Notes: generated by a model not told the origin, from the sequence alone. Shown: positions 33,595 through 45,764, numbered from the stretch's first letter. The stretch: DNA of 64,000 nucleotides from Morinoia aosen (GCA_030386875.1 CM059556.1:35318964-35382963); one strand, 5' to 3'. Translations and numbers: made by a program.

Positions 33595-34000
33595 AAGAAT
33601 TTCATTTTCAATGTACATTTCGAAAATTATTCCTACACACATTTCGAAAACTATTCCTACACATGTTTTGAAGCGTTTTGAAACGCTTATCTTCCAACAT
33701 GTCGATGTCTATACCTATCCAATATTTCGATATCCCTATTCGTCAATATTTCGAAAGCCTCACCAATTTGTCTAAATGCGCACCAATTTTTATAAATGTT
33801 CAGCAATTTGTCTTTATGATCACAAATTTTTAAAACCTTCATCAATTTTTCAAAATCCTTTCCAATTTTTCAAACCTTGCACCAAACAGCATTTCGAAAC
33901 CCATTTACAGCAATACATCGATAACACTTAAAATCATTGAAAGGATGATCATTGATCATTTTCAAATATTTCAATAAATGAACATTTCAAAAGCACCGTC
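33595..34000 (+). repeat. Degenerate ~25-bp repeats in gene A intron 1
   Basis: Recurring ATTTCGAAA, CCAATTTTTCAAA and CACCAATTTT strings without a clean unit. Confidence 0.4.
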
Positions 34001-34445
34001 TCCAACACTTCTAAAAGCTATCCAAACTAAGATTGAAATACTAGTAAGTTTTCGAATGCTAACAGATAAAAGCGTAGTCATTCATTAGAGAAACAAAATT
34101 TCAATGGAATTCAGTCATGTTAACTTCCTATATCACAACCCTATCAATGTGGCTCAAACTTGTTCCATAGGTCACAAAAGCTGAACACCTCACGCTGTTG
34201 TATGATATAGTGTTCCCAGATATCGATCACAAAGTTAGTGGTAACATTTGTGAACAAATTGAATGAAAATCCTGTGCACTAAACACCATAGTTTTCACGT
34301 CGACTAAAGCAAGCCGAATCCTAATTTTAAAATTATTCTTAATTTTACAAAAATTTGAAATTGTGCTCGAAAGTGAGCTAAAAATTTAAAAAAGAACAAC
34401 CATTATAAGAATAGCGGAACTAAATCTAAATCTTTGATCCCGTAC

Positions 34446-34575
34446 CTTCGGCAGATCCTCCAGAGTACAACAACATCTTCACAGCGCCATCGTGCGTCCG
34501 TCACCGTGACCACAAACCACAACATCCACAAGTACAATTTCATCTCACGGTTACTGGAGGGCATCTCAGAGCCAG
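34446..34575 (-). CDS. Gene A exon 1: start codon and signal peptide
   Basis: An acceptor-like TTTTCTGTGCAG precedes 11 bases of 5' UTR and an ATG at 34564, so a non-coding exon probably lies upstream. Coding runs MPSSNREMKLYLWMLWFVVT, VTDARWRCEDVVVL, WRICRR. A second ATG at 34543 starts directly at MKLYLWMLWFVVTVTDA, a typical signal peptide with a cleavage site near TDA|RW, and may be the real start. Donor GAAG|GTACGG, phase 2. Confidence 0.65.
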
Positions 34576-34614
34576 CTGCACAGAAAACATTATAAGAAAA
34601 CAATGTACATTAGA

Positions 34615-34965
34615 ATAAATTAGATGTTAGTTTAAGCCTCTCTAACCGCAACAAAAATGTTCCAAAAAGAAGAAGGCACCATTTAGCATGGAGTTGAGGG
34701 AACTTGGAATCTATGCACAACGGGCATAGAAACAGGAAGTTTAGAAATAAGTTCATGCAACAAGATAAAAGTTCAAAGAGAGTTGTAGGCGATGAAAAAC
34801 AGAACAGCAGTGAACCGAACAAAAATGGTCATTAACAAAACAAAAAAAAAAAACGTTTAATTTCAACATCACTAATGCCTACCTAATTCCAGCTCAGGAC
34901 CTCACATTTTCGCCCTGGGAGTGCTAATTCCCATCGATACAATAGTTGTATCCCCTGAGATATGA
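34615..34965 (+). repeat. Long dispersed repeat just upstream of gene A exon 1
   Basis: ATTAGATGTTAGTTTAAGCC, CCATTTAGCATGGAGTTGAG and CCCATCGATACAATAGTTGT. It starts about 40 bases upstream of the exon 1 acceptor. Confidence 0.6.
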
Positions 34966-34999
34966 AAACCACGTAAACGCTAGGCATCTCAAAAGAGCA

Positions 35000-36099
35000 A
35001 TTCTGGGTATGTCGTTACGGGTTTACAGAATGAAAGGATAAAGGATCAAGCTCTGTGCGAACATTAGAAAAGAAAGAAAAACAGTGTATTTAAAAAAAAT
35101 CGATTCTAAAGTTCAACCCGAAGGTTTTTAAAATTTCCTTATACAAAGGGCCTTATATCTAATTGGTGGTAAAGCTACAGCAAGCAAATATTTTGATATC
35201 TATATCAGTGGTTGGATGAACTGAGAGCGAAAAGAATCAGGTTCTATTCTAGGCTGTACCGAGGTATTTTCATCTGAGCAAGCAGCTCTACAGGCCAATT
35301 TATACCATGAAGAAGACGGGAAGAAATGATTCAAAGGGGAACTCTTCCACACCTCGAGCTTCTACGTTACTCTCTCCTATGGGTAAATGTTACCAGAAAA
35401 CCATGGTGCAACGCGACTGTAATAAAGAAGCGATCAATACAGACGTTGCCCAAGTGGTGTCTGCGAATGAATGCTCCAAAGAGATAAGAAGGACGTCATG
35501 TGAGCAAATTTGCATGGGACCTGAAGCTTTTATTAGGTTCTGATGAAGAAAACGTCTCCAGTTCCTTGTAGCCTATGTGTCCAAAAGTTGAAATAGCAAA
35601 AATATTTCCAGCAAGGAAGTGTAACTTTGTGGAACAGATACACAGCCACACTATGCTGTTTTCCTTCAGTGTCTTGCCTAATAAATGGCTGGCTTATCTA
35701 CATTAAGTAATAAAAACAAACCAGAAAATTTCTTTTATGTAGAAATTAATTTATTGAACGTTTAACCTGTTTTTTTTGAGCGATTGTTGGAAAGAAGCTC
35801 ATGTAAACCGAAGAAATTTTATAACCACGGGCCAGGAGAGTTTTCACACCGAAAATCTTGACTCGATACGAACAAAAACCGAAACAACTAAAACCAAAAC
35901 CGGGAAAAGAGGGTTTACGGAAAACCGTAAATAAAGGAAAAAGAAGGGAAAAAACGTGTATTTCCGAAACAAAGATGATACATGGGACGTATGACAATAA
36001 ATTGGACTTTACATATGCCTTGTAGTCTCAAGACTTTTTATCCTTCTCGAAACCAGAGTATTTGAAAACAACAGTTAACCTTTGTTTGATCGTATTAAT
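35000..36099. other. No supported gene
   Basis: A 78-codon frame at 35307-35543 (MKKTGRNDSKGNSSTPRAST...) and a shifted frame (TEVFSSEQAALQANLYHEED) look weakly protein-like and overlap, which could mean a broken mobile-element gene. No family match is recognised. Confidence 0.25.
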
Positions 36100-36298
36100 T
36101 CAGGTTAAACCATTTGACTGCAACGTGAGCCACCTGTGGCCACGGAGGCAATTTTCATAATGCTGCTGACCGACCAATAGTCACAAACTCAATTTTTATG
36201 AATGCTTAATTAATGCTAAATGAGGGCATGATCCAGTTAATGAAGGCTATTTTCAGTTATTGAACTTCAGCGTTGCCAATTGCGGTCAAAGGGTTAAG
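36100..36298. mobile_element. TTAA-type miniature element
   Basis: GGTTAAACCATTTGACTGCA at one end and TTGCGGTCAAAGGGTTAA at the other; contains CATAATGCTGCTGACCGACC. Confidence 0.55.
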
Positions 36299-36375
36299 AA
36301 TCCTTAATAACCGCATTCGTGATACGAAAAATATTTTAATCGCGGGTGCTTTTAGGATGGATAGATTTGTTTGTC
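36290..36375. mobile_element. Arm fragment of the 58.4-kb TIR family
   Basis: Inverse-orientation piece with the blocks GTGATACGA, AATATTTTAATCGCG and GGATGGATAGATTTGTTTGT also found at 59.0-59.1 kb. Confidence 0.45.
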
Positions 36376-37781
36376 ATTCATATCTGAACGATTTAGCACT
36401 AAATAAAAGCTAAATTAAAGCATGATCCAGTTAATGTTCCCTGTTATCAAAATTGCTTGCTGCAATTGACTTTATATTTGAGTTGAACGTTGAAGTTCAC
36501 TTAAACCAATATCAGTTGAAGTATCAAGCAAATGAGCGTCCTGTGTTGATGATCAGAAATGTAAGTCGACGATAGATATCGAATTAAAGTAACTCTTGAA
36601 TTCTTACTTACTGAATTATTAATAAAAGTATCATTTTCGAAAGATTACAAAAGCGAAAAAGTAAACATTATATTAAGAAAAACGCCGAGAATGATTTCAG
36701 GAGCAGCGTAGATAATGCCGAACAAAAATTCTACTAAAATTTGGCATGGAGAATTTGAAAATTCTACGATCAATTCTACAATACCGATGTTGAACGCGCC
36801 TCTGCACACGTGATTGCTAGGGTAGCGGCATCTTATGTATATGAATAAGCCTTTCAATACTCCTACCCGCTAAAGAAACCTTGAAAAATACAGTTTAGAA
36901 ACCACGCCACATATGTATATTTGCTTGCCGTATGTACTTTTCTTAATGCTATGGAATTAATCCAAAAAATAACTGTCACGGCGTTCTTTCATGACACCGA
37001 GGGAAAATTTTTAACATACCACCACCCACGGAGTCTGGTGTTGTACTAAAGGCGTCCCGATCTGGGTTCATCTTCATGGTTCAGGTGTAGGACTAACTAC
37101 TGGGCACCTGCAACAGTGCTGAATTTCTCCGTGACTTGAACACTTCCAGTCAGGAGCGTTCTGGTAACATTTGCTAAATGGGAAGAAAGAAAGAAAGAAA
37201 GAAAGAAAACCGTTGATTTTTTCAAAAAGTTGATACGTGAAATTTATAACAACACATAGGATTTAAAAAAATCCTAATATAAAGGACTTAATTGATAACA
37301 AAACATACGAAGTGTATGAGAATAACTTTGCTCCACGAGATAGAATTTGTAGACTTTGAATATCATCGAAGGAAACTCGAGACTTTTTACAATATGTCAA
37401 AATATGATGATACGACTGTCTAATCGTGCGTATATATTTCTTAACCCGCAAAATTGTGCAACGGATCATTCAAGAGGGTGCCCCAAATGCAACTTTACCA
37501 GTTTAAACATTTACCATTCAAAAATTGTAGGAGACGCAAAGATTTAGTCAAGCCTGAAAGAAAGAAGAATTCTTAGAGTTTTCACATGAAAATAAGTTTA
37601 TGCGAATATCTTACATTATTATCCAGGCAGAACGAACTCTCTGTAGAGTATTTTGCATCACACTTCTCAGAATGTCTAGAGAAATATTACGATTTTCTTC
37701 AATTTTATACTGTTACAGTTTTGAATGTGTGTTTGGAATATTTACGTAGACTTCAAACTTCTAAATTTTGACCTAGATGTG

Positions 37782-37985
37782 AATCGCCGGTGTACACGGA
37801 GGGAATTTTCATAATGCTGCTGACCGACCAGTAGTCACACAGTCTTCTTTCGTAAATACTTAATCAAAGCTCAAGGAAGGCACGATTCAGTTAATGTTTG
37901 CTATTTTTAAAACTGCATATTGCCTTTAATTTTGAGGTGAATACTGAACTTCACGGTTAAACCCATCGTGGTCAACGTGTTGAAT
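37782..37985. mobile_element. TTAA-type miniature element inserted in a transposase relic
   Basis: Contains CATAATGCTGCTGACCGACC and GAACTTCACGGTTAAACCCA, ends GTGGTCAACGTGTTGA. The mariner-type relic starts directly beyond it. Confidence 0.55.
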
Positions 37986-38075
37986 ATCCGCAGAGATAAG
38001 CCTCTAGAGGTGTTAAATCGGGCGATCGAGGTTGCCAAGGCGGGTCCGCAAAGCGAAGAATTAGTCGACCTGGAA
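37972..38075 (-). mobile_element. Mariner/Tc-type transposase relic (DDE catalytic core)
   Basis: Reads RLILRFADPPWQPRSPDLTP then LEAYLCGYS. This fits the W-P-x-R-S-P-D-L-T-P-L-D-x-x-L-W-G block of an arthropod mariner-like transposase family; the second catalytic Asp lies in SPDLTP. The rest of the gene is missing. On the 3' side it is cut by a TTAA-type miniature element; on the 5' side a 15-bp tandem repeat begins. Confidence 0.6.
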
Positions 38076-38107
38076 ATGCTGTCTTTACCAATGCCATCTT
38101 CTTAGAA

Positions 38108-38205
38108 CTACATGTCTGGCTCCATCTTCTTGGAGACACGTGTCTGGCTCCATCTTCTTGGCTCCATCTTCTTGGCTCCATCTTCTTGGCTCCATCTTCT
38201 TGGAA
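38108..38205 (+). repeat. Tandem repeat, 15-bp unit, about 6 copies
   Basis: Unit TCTTGGCTCCATCTT (plus GAGACACG variants). Confidence 0.75.
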
Positions 38206-39249
38206 CCATATGTCTTCCTCTTGAATCCGTGTTTGCAGTAATTTTCAACCATTTCCCCGTGCCTTTCTCTGGTGACCATAGCAGTTGTTCCAGAATCGTT
38301 TTAAAAAACAAGTCTTTTTGTTGCCAGTCTGTATCATACATACGAAAACAGCCTCCCAATATTCCTCTTTCATACGCACTTAACTAGAACGATTTTTCTT
38401 TTTGAGTTTTTACCCAAAAAATGTTTACCCTATATTATCTATAAATTTCCTCTCATACAACCCTGGGAAATAATCGCTAATCATAACTGCTACGAAATTT
38501 TGTTACAGTTTCCGTGCATACGTTCCTCCTTGCTTCCTTCCCGTCGAAACACCGTCGCAACAAAGCAACGTAGTTTCCTATGTCACAAAATGCATAAATT
38601 TGCCACGAATCTGTCTCGTTGTTTTGTCTCCGTTCTCTGCTCATTTCCTTTTTTTTTCTTCACACAGATCGAGCGCATTGTGTGCAAATGAACATGCTAA
38701 TGAAGGGTAGTTGACTTGCACAGGTCAGTGCCTCGCATGTAAACGCCAGAGACTACCGCGTGAGTCTTGAACAACTCCAGCATCTGGACCTGCTACTGCC
38801 CCCAAAAAATGAGTTTAATAGGGTATTTTTTCACTATTAAGGCATGTTAAAAGAATAAATTCCTGATAGGTTACTACGCAGAATCTTAAAATTAGTTTTT
38901 GACACAGTCAAGTTCATGAAGTCTAATACGCGATTTGCACAGCTACAAGTCCCAACTGTACAGCTCAAGCCAACGAATACAAATTTTTGAGAAAAACTCG
39001 CAAAGCTAAAAATTTAAAATGAACGTCTCTCTTTTTATCTTCATTGCTGAAAAATTCCAAGTTATTCAGAATCGATTAAGTTCAGATATAATATTCCATT
39101 CGTTCAATAATATTCCTTCACATGGACACTTCACAGGTCCTGCAGAATGAGGAAAGATGTGGGTAGGATTTTCGGATGCTACTTAGTTCTACAGTAAATA
39201 GTCTACGCTCGTATTTGAAGTCATTGACGACGTATCACGGTAGAGGAAA

Positions 39250-39530
39250 CAAGCTAGGGTCATTTCTAATGGAGAAAATACACCTCCTCTTGTTCGGCTA
39301 GCCAATAGAAAGGCTTTATTTCAAACAAACTTTGTAACGTCACCAAAACGCCATGTCGCTAGGCCAATAGTGGAGCCAGATTTGGGGTAGCAGTGCTACC
39401 AGGTGCAATATGAGCGCTGCTATTGGCTCGTTGCTGTGACGTCAGTAAAACCACGTCGTCAACAAAAAAGACTGGGTTGAACCTACCTTGTTTCCTCTGC
39501 CGTGCTACGTTTTGAGACATAAGCGTGCGA
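39250..39530 (-). repeat. Dispersed repeat (copy 3 of 3, inverted)
   Basis: GCTAGCCAATAGAAAGGCTT, GTCGCTAGGCCAATAGTGGA and GAGCGCTGCTATTGGCTCGT are the inverse of blocks at 14.17-14.39 kb. Confidence 0.55.
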
Positions 39531-40093
39531 CTAGGTGAATTGCTCATTCACGCACTGGCACTAAAACATTTAAATTATTTTACCATTATTTTAAAATAGA
39601 TTTCACCGTGCGAGGTCAAATATTATCGCGCAATTAAATTTTAGAATTTCGTCAAAATAATTGAAATGTGTTCAAGCAGTAGCGTCAGTTTTTAAGTTTT
39701 GCTGAACATGACTTAGCCCGACCAACCTCATTTGCGCAAACGTAGACAACTTCTTGAGTTTACAGTTCATTTTTGTTTTTGAATCCCATTATATGCATGC
39801 CATAACTCGCTGATTGCAAGGCCAAAGTGTCCGTTACTACTTCCACTCTGCAAACTGGATACCTGGGCGGTACATAATGATTGCATCTTGCTCGCTCTTT
39901 CTTAAGGAGGTCATTACAGGCCACATTTGGCCTGCGCACCCAACTGGGGTCCATTTTTTGGTTGTTGTTGAAAAAGGACCATTAGGTGGTGGACTATTAG
40001 GTCCTGAAATTTTTTGGCGCTGCGGACGCTAGAACCCCCCTGAAGTAACCTTACAGTATCCCCCTGTATAAGATAGGATAGATTAGATGTTAG

Positions 40094-40322
40094 TTTAACA
40101 CGTTGACTGCGATGGGCTAAACTAAAGTTCAGTATTCAACTCGAATTTATATTAAAAAGTTGTTTAAAAATTTTATAAATACCTAACATTCACTGTGTCC
40201 AATAAATACCAATAATTTGAAAAGATTGTTGAAAATTTTCGAACGACTTGTCGATGGGTCGTTTCGCAGCTGGAAAAACTTAGGTACGACCCACCAGTGG
40301 GTCACACTGCAGTCAACATGTC
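40094..40322. mobile_element. TTAA-type miniature element
   Basis: GTTTAACACGTTGACTGCGA at the left; CCCACCAGTGGGTCACACTG and CAGTCAACATGT at the right. It sits inside a copy of the long dispersed repeat, splitting its first bases from the rest. Confidence 0.55.
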
Positions 40323-41030
40323 TAGCCTCCTTAACCGCAACAAAAACGTTACAAAGAGAGGAATGAGGAAGACATATAGTATGGAGTTAAGGGGACGCAG
40401 AATCTACGCACAAGGCTCGTAGAAAGATGTTATATAGTGAAGTAGGCATCGTTGTGTTTATGGGATTTCCGGAGCTGAGGTTTGCGCGTCACCGGAAGAC
40501 CTGCAGATTACGTTTTACCGGATGCCTTATCGCGTTCAGGTCACATGTCTTTATGGGACCTCCGCCGGAAGCCGTTCCTTGGGGGCGCATCGCATTGGCA
40601 TGCACCGGAAGGGCCTTGTTTAACTTCCAAGCGCTATAGCTTATAAGCAGAGTCGGTGTATCGAGTCAGTACAAGAATAGGAACCTAGCTGAGAGTTTCC
40701 TTCTCCTACTCCTTGAAGTTAAGGCTTCTGATACGGTAGGTAAAGTTACCTTTTACAAAACCTCGTATCGTGGTGAAATACCACGATACTACAAAAGAGT
40801 AAGGCGAGATTGAAGTCAATGAAACAAGAAGAAAGTTGAAGAAGAAAGTAGTAGGTGCTGAAAAAAAGACAGCAGTGAACCGAAGAAAGATGGTCCTTAA
40901 CAAAACAAAAAAAGTTTTATTTCAACATAAAAATGACCTACATAACTCTCAGCTCGGGACAACACATTTCCCCCTGGGAGCGCTAATTCCCTTAAATACA
41001 ATAGTTGTATTCCCCTGCGGGCCCAAATTG
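40322..41030 (+). repeat. Long dispersed repeat split by an insertion
   Basis: The 5' part (GCCTCCTTAACCGCAACAAA to about 40428) and the 3' part (about 40815, GAAGAAAGTAGTAGGTGCTG, to ATACAATAGTTGTATTCCCC) are separated by about 385 bp of unrelated, GC-richer sequence. Confidence 0.55.
40429..40812. other. Insertion inside the long dispersed repeat
   Basis: GC-richer segment with several CCGGAAG motifs and a hairpin (CTCGTATCGTGG / CCACGATACTAC). One 70-codon frame is open but not protein-like. Probably a separate mobile element; no TIR or target duplication is clear. Confidence 0.35.
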
Positions 41031-42699
41031 TATAGGATAGCTGTAGAAGACTCGCCTCGGTAACATCTGTTTTAGTTCTGTACTGTACAACTATAGTTGT
41101 AATCACGCCTGAAATTTTCATTCCTGGCATACGAGAGAAAGATGTCTTCAAGTCGACAGCCTAGGTCTCCCGATGATTCGGTGAGAAGCACGTTTTCCGT
41201 TTAAGGGTTAAATTATACTAAAATAAACGTGTTTAGTTTTCAGTTACTAAGTAGAGTATTGACTTTAATAGTTATCATGAACTTTTGTTGAGTTATGTAA
41301 AAATCATTGTATTTGTACCATTCACATCATACTTCATTTGTTTGTTTCTTTGCAGAAAGAAGTGTCAATAAACGAAAACTTCTTCTCGAATCATCTTTCA
41401 TTCCCATGAAACAGCAAACAAAAAATAGTTTACTACAATAAATAAACCTAACTTTAGCCTATCGTCTATCCTCTGCTCTGTTAGAAGATATCCAAATAAG
41501 AATCAGTGCCGCGAAGAATCAAAGATTTACAAAGAAGCCAAACAACGGAGGAAAATGAGGCACGAAAAATTGCAATCATTTTAATTTTTTTATTAGAACG
41601 TGTGAACTGAACACACAAACACCGGCCAAACACAACCATCGATCAGCTTCACACACGTGATTAGAAATAACTAATTAATACTCACAATACGCAAAGCTGG
41701 TGGTTCAATTTAACCCACCTTAATTTCATGATTCCTACTCGCACAGTCGCGAACAATACTCGTTAAATTAGAAAAAATAATTTGAAGTCGTTTTTTTCAC
41801 GTGTCATAAGGGGTCATTTTATTTTGTGAAGTAGCTGTTTTAAATATTTGGGAGAAATAATTATAAACTAGAAAAAAAATACTGAAAACGTTTACAGAGT
41901 TGAGATCGAAACGCAGCAGATTTTCTCTAAATCTGTCGGTACATAATCAATAGAAAAGCAGGTATATAAATCGATGAAATAGAAACTATAGTAATAAATT
42001 TCGCAGCTCATATATAAAAATTAATAGAATAGCCAGAAAATAAATCAATGAGATACACCGTAAACAAATCAATGAAATAGCTCGTGTATAAAAATTAATA
42101 GAGCAGCCCGTAATTAAATTAACAGAATAGCCCGCATATAAATCGATGAGATTTTAGAAGCGACATTCAGAGATTAATAGAAAAGCTCGTATTTAAATCA
42201 ATGAATTACTATAAGCAACGTTTAGAAATTAACAGAACAGCACGTATTAAAATCAATGAAGTACCAGGAGTATGACAGCAACAGCCGATATATAAGTCAA
42301 TAAAACTGTAGTTGTAAAGCAGAACAAGACAAAGGGAAAAGTCCTCAAGTTTTTACAGCACAATCTGACGTAAATGTAAATACGAGCGATGCGGAACGTT
42401 TCAATAGATCAAGCTTCTGCCACGCAAGAGTTCGTGTATGAACTAAATATAGTTATGTACACATAACATCTACGGGCACATGTGAGCTCAAACTCAACAC
42501 ACTTTATACCACACGAATACAATTATATCGAACGCTAAGTCGAATCGATTCGCACTAAAACACAACAAAAACACAGGAAACTGAAGGCAGACCACACAAC
42601 AACATAACCAGACTGTTTACAGACAGCAACCTAGTCTGTAGCGTACGAAGTGCTAGAAGAGATGAAAATTAATTTTTTGCAATTTGTTTACGGGTACTA
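41031..42699. other. No gene seen
   Basis: AT-rich with loose recurrences of AATCAATGAAATAG and CCCGTATATAAAT (41940-42300), a very degenerate tandem. No exon supported. Confidence 0.35.
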
Positions 42700-45428
42700 T
42701 TCGTTCCCACAGCCCCGCTGCTGACTGCTGCATTCCCACAGCCCCGCTGCTTAGTACTGCATTCCCACAGCCCCGCTGCTGACTGCTGCATTCCCACAGC
42801 CCCGCTGCTTAGTACTGCATTCCCACAGCCCCGCTGCTGACTGCTGCATTCCCACAGCCCCGCTGCTAAATTCTGCATTCCCACAGCCCCGCTGCTGACT
42901 ACTGCATTCCCACAGCCCCGCTGCTGACTACTGCATTCCCACAGCCCCGCTGTTGACTGCTGCATTCCCACAGCCCCGCTGCTAAATTCTGCATTCCCAC
43001 AGCCCCGCTGCTGACTACTGCATTCCCACAGCCCCGCTGCTGACTACTGCATTCCCACAGCCCCGCTGCTGACTGCTGCATTCCCACAGCCCCGCTGCTT
43101 AATACTGCATTCCAAAAGCCCTGCTGCTGACTGCTGCATTCCCACAGCCCCGCTGCTGACTGCAGCATTCCCACAGCCCCGCTGCTGACTGCTGCATTCC
43201 CACAGCCCCGCTGCTGACTGCTGCATTCCCACAGCCCCGCTGCTAAATACTGCATTCCCACAGCCCCGCTGCTGACTGCTGCATTCCCACAGCCCCGCTG
43301 CTAAATACTGCATTCCCACAGCCCCGCTGCTGACTGCTGCATTCCCACAGCCCCGCTGCTAAATACTGCATTCCCACAGCCCCGCTGCTGACTGCTGCAT
43401 TCCCACAGCTCCGCTGCTGACTGCTGAATTCCCACTACTCCGCTGCTGACTACTGCATTCCCACAACCCTGCTGCTGAATGCTGCATTCCCACAACCCCG
43501 CTGCTGACTGCTGCATTCCCACAACCCTGCTGCTGAGTGCTGCATTCCCACAACCCTGCTGCTGAATGCTGCATTCCCACAGCCCCGCTGCTGAATGCTG
43601 CATTCCCACACCCCCGCTGCTGACTGCTGCATTCCCACAGCCCCGCTGCTGACTGCTGTATTCCCACTACTCCGCTGCTGACTACTGCATTCCCACAACC
43701 CTGCTGCTGAATGCTGCATTCCCACAACCCTGCTGCTGAATGCTGCATTCCCACAGCCCCGCTGCTGACTGCTGCATTCCCACAGCCCCGTTGCTGAGTG
43801 CTGTATTCCCACAACTCCGCTGCTAAATACTGCATTCCCGCAGCCCCGCTGCTGACTGCTGCATTCCCACAACCCTGCTGCTGAATGCTGCATTCCCACA
43901 GCCCCGCTGCTGACTGCTGCATTCCCACAGCCCCGCTGCTGACTGCTGTATTCCCACTACTCCGCTGCTAAATACTGCATTCCCGCAGCCCCGCTGCTGA
44001 CTGCTGCATTCCCACAACCCTGCTGCTGAATGCTGCATTCCCACAACCCTGCTGCTGAATGCTGCATTCCCACAGCCCCGCTGCTGACTGCTGCATTCCC
44101 ACAGCCCCGTTGCTGAGTGCTGTATTCCCACAACTCCGCTGCTAAATACTGCATTCCCGCAGCCCCGCTGCTGACTGCTGCATTCCCACAACCCTGCTGC
44201 TGAATGCTGCATTCCCACAACCCTGCTGCTGAATGCTGCATTCCCACAGCCCCGCTGCTGACTGCAGCATTCCCACAGCCCCGCTGCTGACTGCAGCATT
44301 CCCACAGCCCCGCTGCTGACTGCAGCATTCCCACAGCCCCGCTGCTGACTGCTGCATTCCCACAGCCCCGCTGCTGACTGCTGCATTCCCACAGCCCCGC
44401 TGCTAAATACTGCATTCCCACAGCACTGCTGCTGACTGCTGCATTCCCACAGCCCCGCTGCTAAATACTGCATTCCCACAGCACTGCTGCTGACTGCTGC
44501 ATTCCCACAGCCCCGCTGCTAAATACTGCATTCCAAAAGCCCCGCTGCTGACTGCAGCATTCCCACAGCCCCGCTGCTGACTGCTGCATTCCCACAGCCC
44601 CGCTGCTGACTGCTGCATTCCCACAGCCCCGCTGCTGACTGCAGCATTCCCACAGCCCCGCTGCTGACTGCTGCATTCCCACAGCCCCGCTGCTGACTGC
44701 AGCATTCCCACAGCCCCGCTGCTGACTGCTGCATTCCCACAGCCCCGCTGCTGACTGCTGCATTCCCACAGCCCCGCTGCTAAATACTGCATTCCCACAG
44801 CACTGCTGCTGACTGCTGCATTCCCACAGCACTGCTGCTGACTGCTGCATTCCCACAGCCCCGCTGCTAAATACTGCATTCCCACAGCCCCGCTGCTAAA
44901 TACTGCATTCCAAAAGCCCCGCTGCTGACTGCAGCATTCCCACAGCCCCGCTGCTGACTGCTGCATTCCCACAGCCCCGCTGCTGACTGCAGCATTCCCA
45001 CAGCCCCGCTGCTGACTGCTGCATTCCCACAGCCCCGCTGCTGACTGCTGCATTCCCACAGCCCCGCTGCTAAATACTGCATTCCCACAGCACTGCTGCT
45101 GACTGCTGCATTCCCACAGCCCCGCTGCTAAATACTGCATTCCCACAGCCCCGCTGCTAAATACTGCATTCCCACAGCACTGCTGCTGACTGCTGCATTC
45201 CCACAGCCCCGCTGCTAAATACTGCATTCCCACAGCCCCGCTGCTGACTGCAGCATTCCCACAGCCCCGCTGCTGACTGCTGCATTCCCACAGCCCCGCT
45301 GCTAAATACTGCATTCCCACAGCCCCGCTGCTAAATACTGCATTCCCACAGCACTGCTGCTGACTGCTGCATTCCCACAGCCCCGCTGCTAAATACTGCA
45401 TTCCAAAAGCCCCGCTGCTGACTGCTGC
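42700..45428 (+). repeat. Minisatellite, 29-bp unit, about 94 copies (largest array)
   Basis: Unit contains CCCACAGCCCCGCTGCTGAC and TGCTGCATT, with variants CTAAATACTG, ACTGCAG, CAACCCTG and CAGCACTG spread in patches. On the plus strand each unit has TGCATTCCCACAG, a good 3' splice-site match. Frames rotate every unit, so long open frames here are not proteins. Confidence 0.93.
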
Positions 45429-45583
45429 AGCAACAGGATCAATTTTTGATGGACGTTAGAACGCCAAAGAGCAACAATAAGGAGATGCAAGCTCAGTTCG
45501 AAAATCTCAAAACCGTTTGCGAGAAACTGCGAAGTTTTCACTCATGGAAAACTGAAAAGCTCCTCAGACAAAAAAGAAATTAA
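45429..45583 (+). CDS. Possible short terminal exon next to the 29-bp array
   Basis: After the array's last CTGCTGCAG, a frame reads QQDQFLMDVRTPKSNNKEMQ then AQFENLKTVCEKLRSFHSWK, TEKLLRQKRN and TAA, with AATAAA about 10 bases later. It looks like a short helical segment. There is no supporting upstream exon, so it may be chance or a relic. Confidence 0.22.
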
Positions 45584-45764
45584 GAAATAAATAAAACCTC
45601 GCTTGAAAGATCTGTAGGTAAGAAAAGCTGGAAAGATCCCTGAAAAAGAGAGACGAGAAGGAGCCATGATCAAAGAGCGCTGAATGGAACCCGACAAGTG
45701 CAAGATGGATATCCGGGTAAGGAAAGCTGAACGGATATCCAGGTAAGGAGAACTGAAAGAATTC

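Larger units (their letters stand above)
17585..34575 (-). other. Gene model A: signal-peptide-bearing secreted or membrane protein, family not recognised
   Basis: Eleven exons on the minus strand (34575-34446, 33517-33445, 30571-30310, 29377-29245, 28611-28079, 27324-27238, 26171-26011, 24510-24378, 23649-23231, 21025-about 20918, 18359-18317) plus one at 17698-17585 can be joined with consistent phases (2, 0, 1, 2, 1, 1, 0, 1, 0, 0, 1, 1). The product starts with a signal peptide, holds several N-x-S/T sites and cysteines, one Glu/Lys-rich stretch, and no clear transmembrane segment so far. The 17.6-kb exon ends on a donor, so the gene continues, but no further exon is convincing below 17.5 kb. 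I cannot assign a family. Confidence 0.65.

Noticed and set aside
36645-36857. Hydrophobic minus-strand frame (LIVEFSNSPCQILVEFLFGI), and a similar one at 55103-55357
   Set aside because: AT-rich sequence gives hydrophobic frames by chance; no splice support and no recognised channel or receptor motif.
40427-40639. 70-codon plus-strand frame
   Set aside because: Lies in the insertion within the dispersed repeat; composition is not protein-like and there is no known motif.
42669-45401. Many overlapping repetitive frames (AAGLWECSSQQ type)
   Set aside because: They are the 29-bp unit read in rotating frames.
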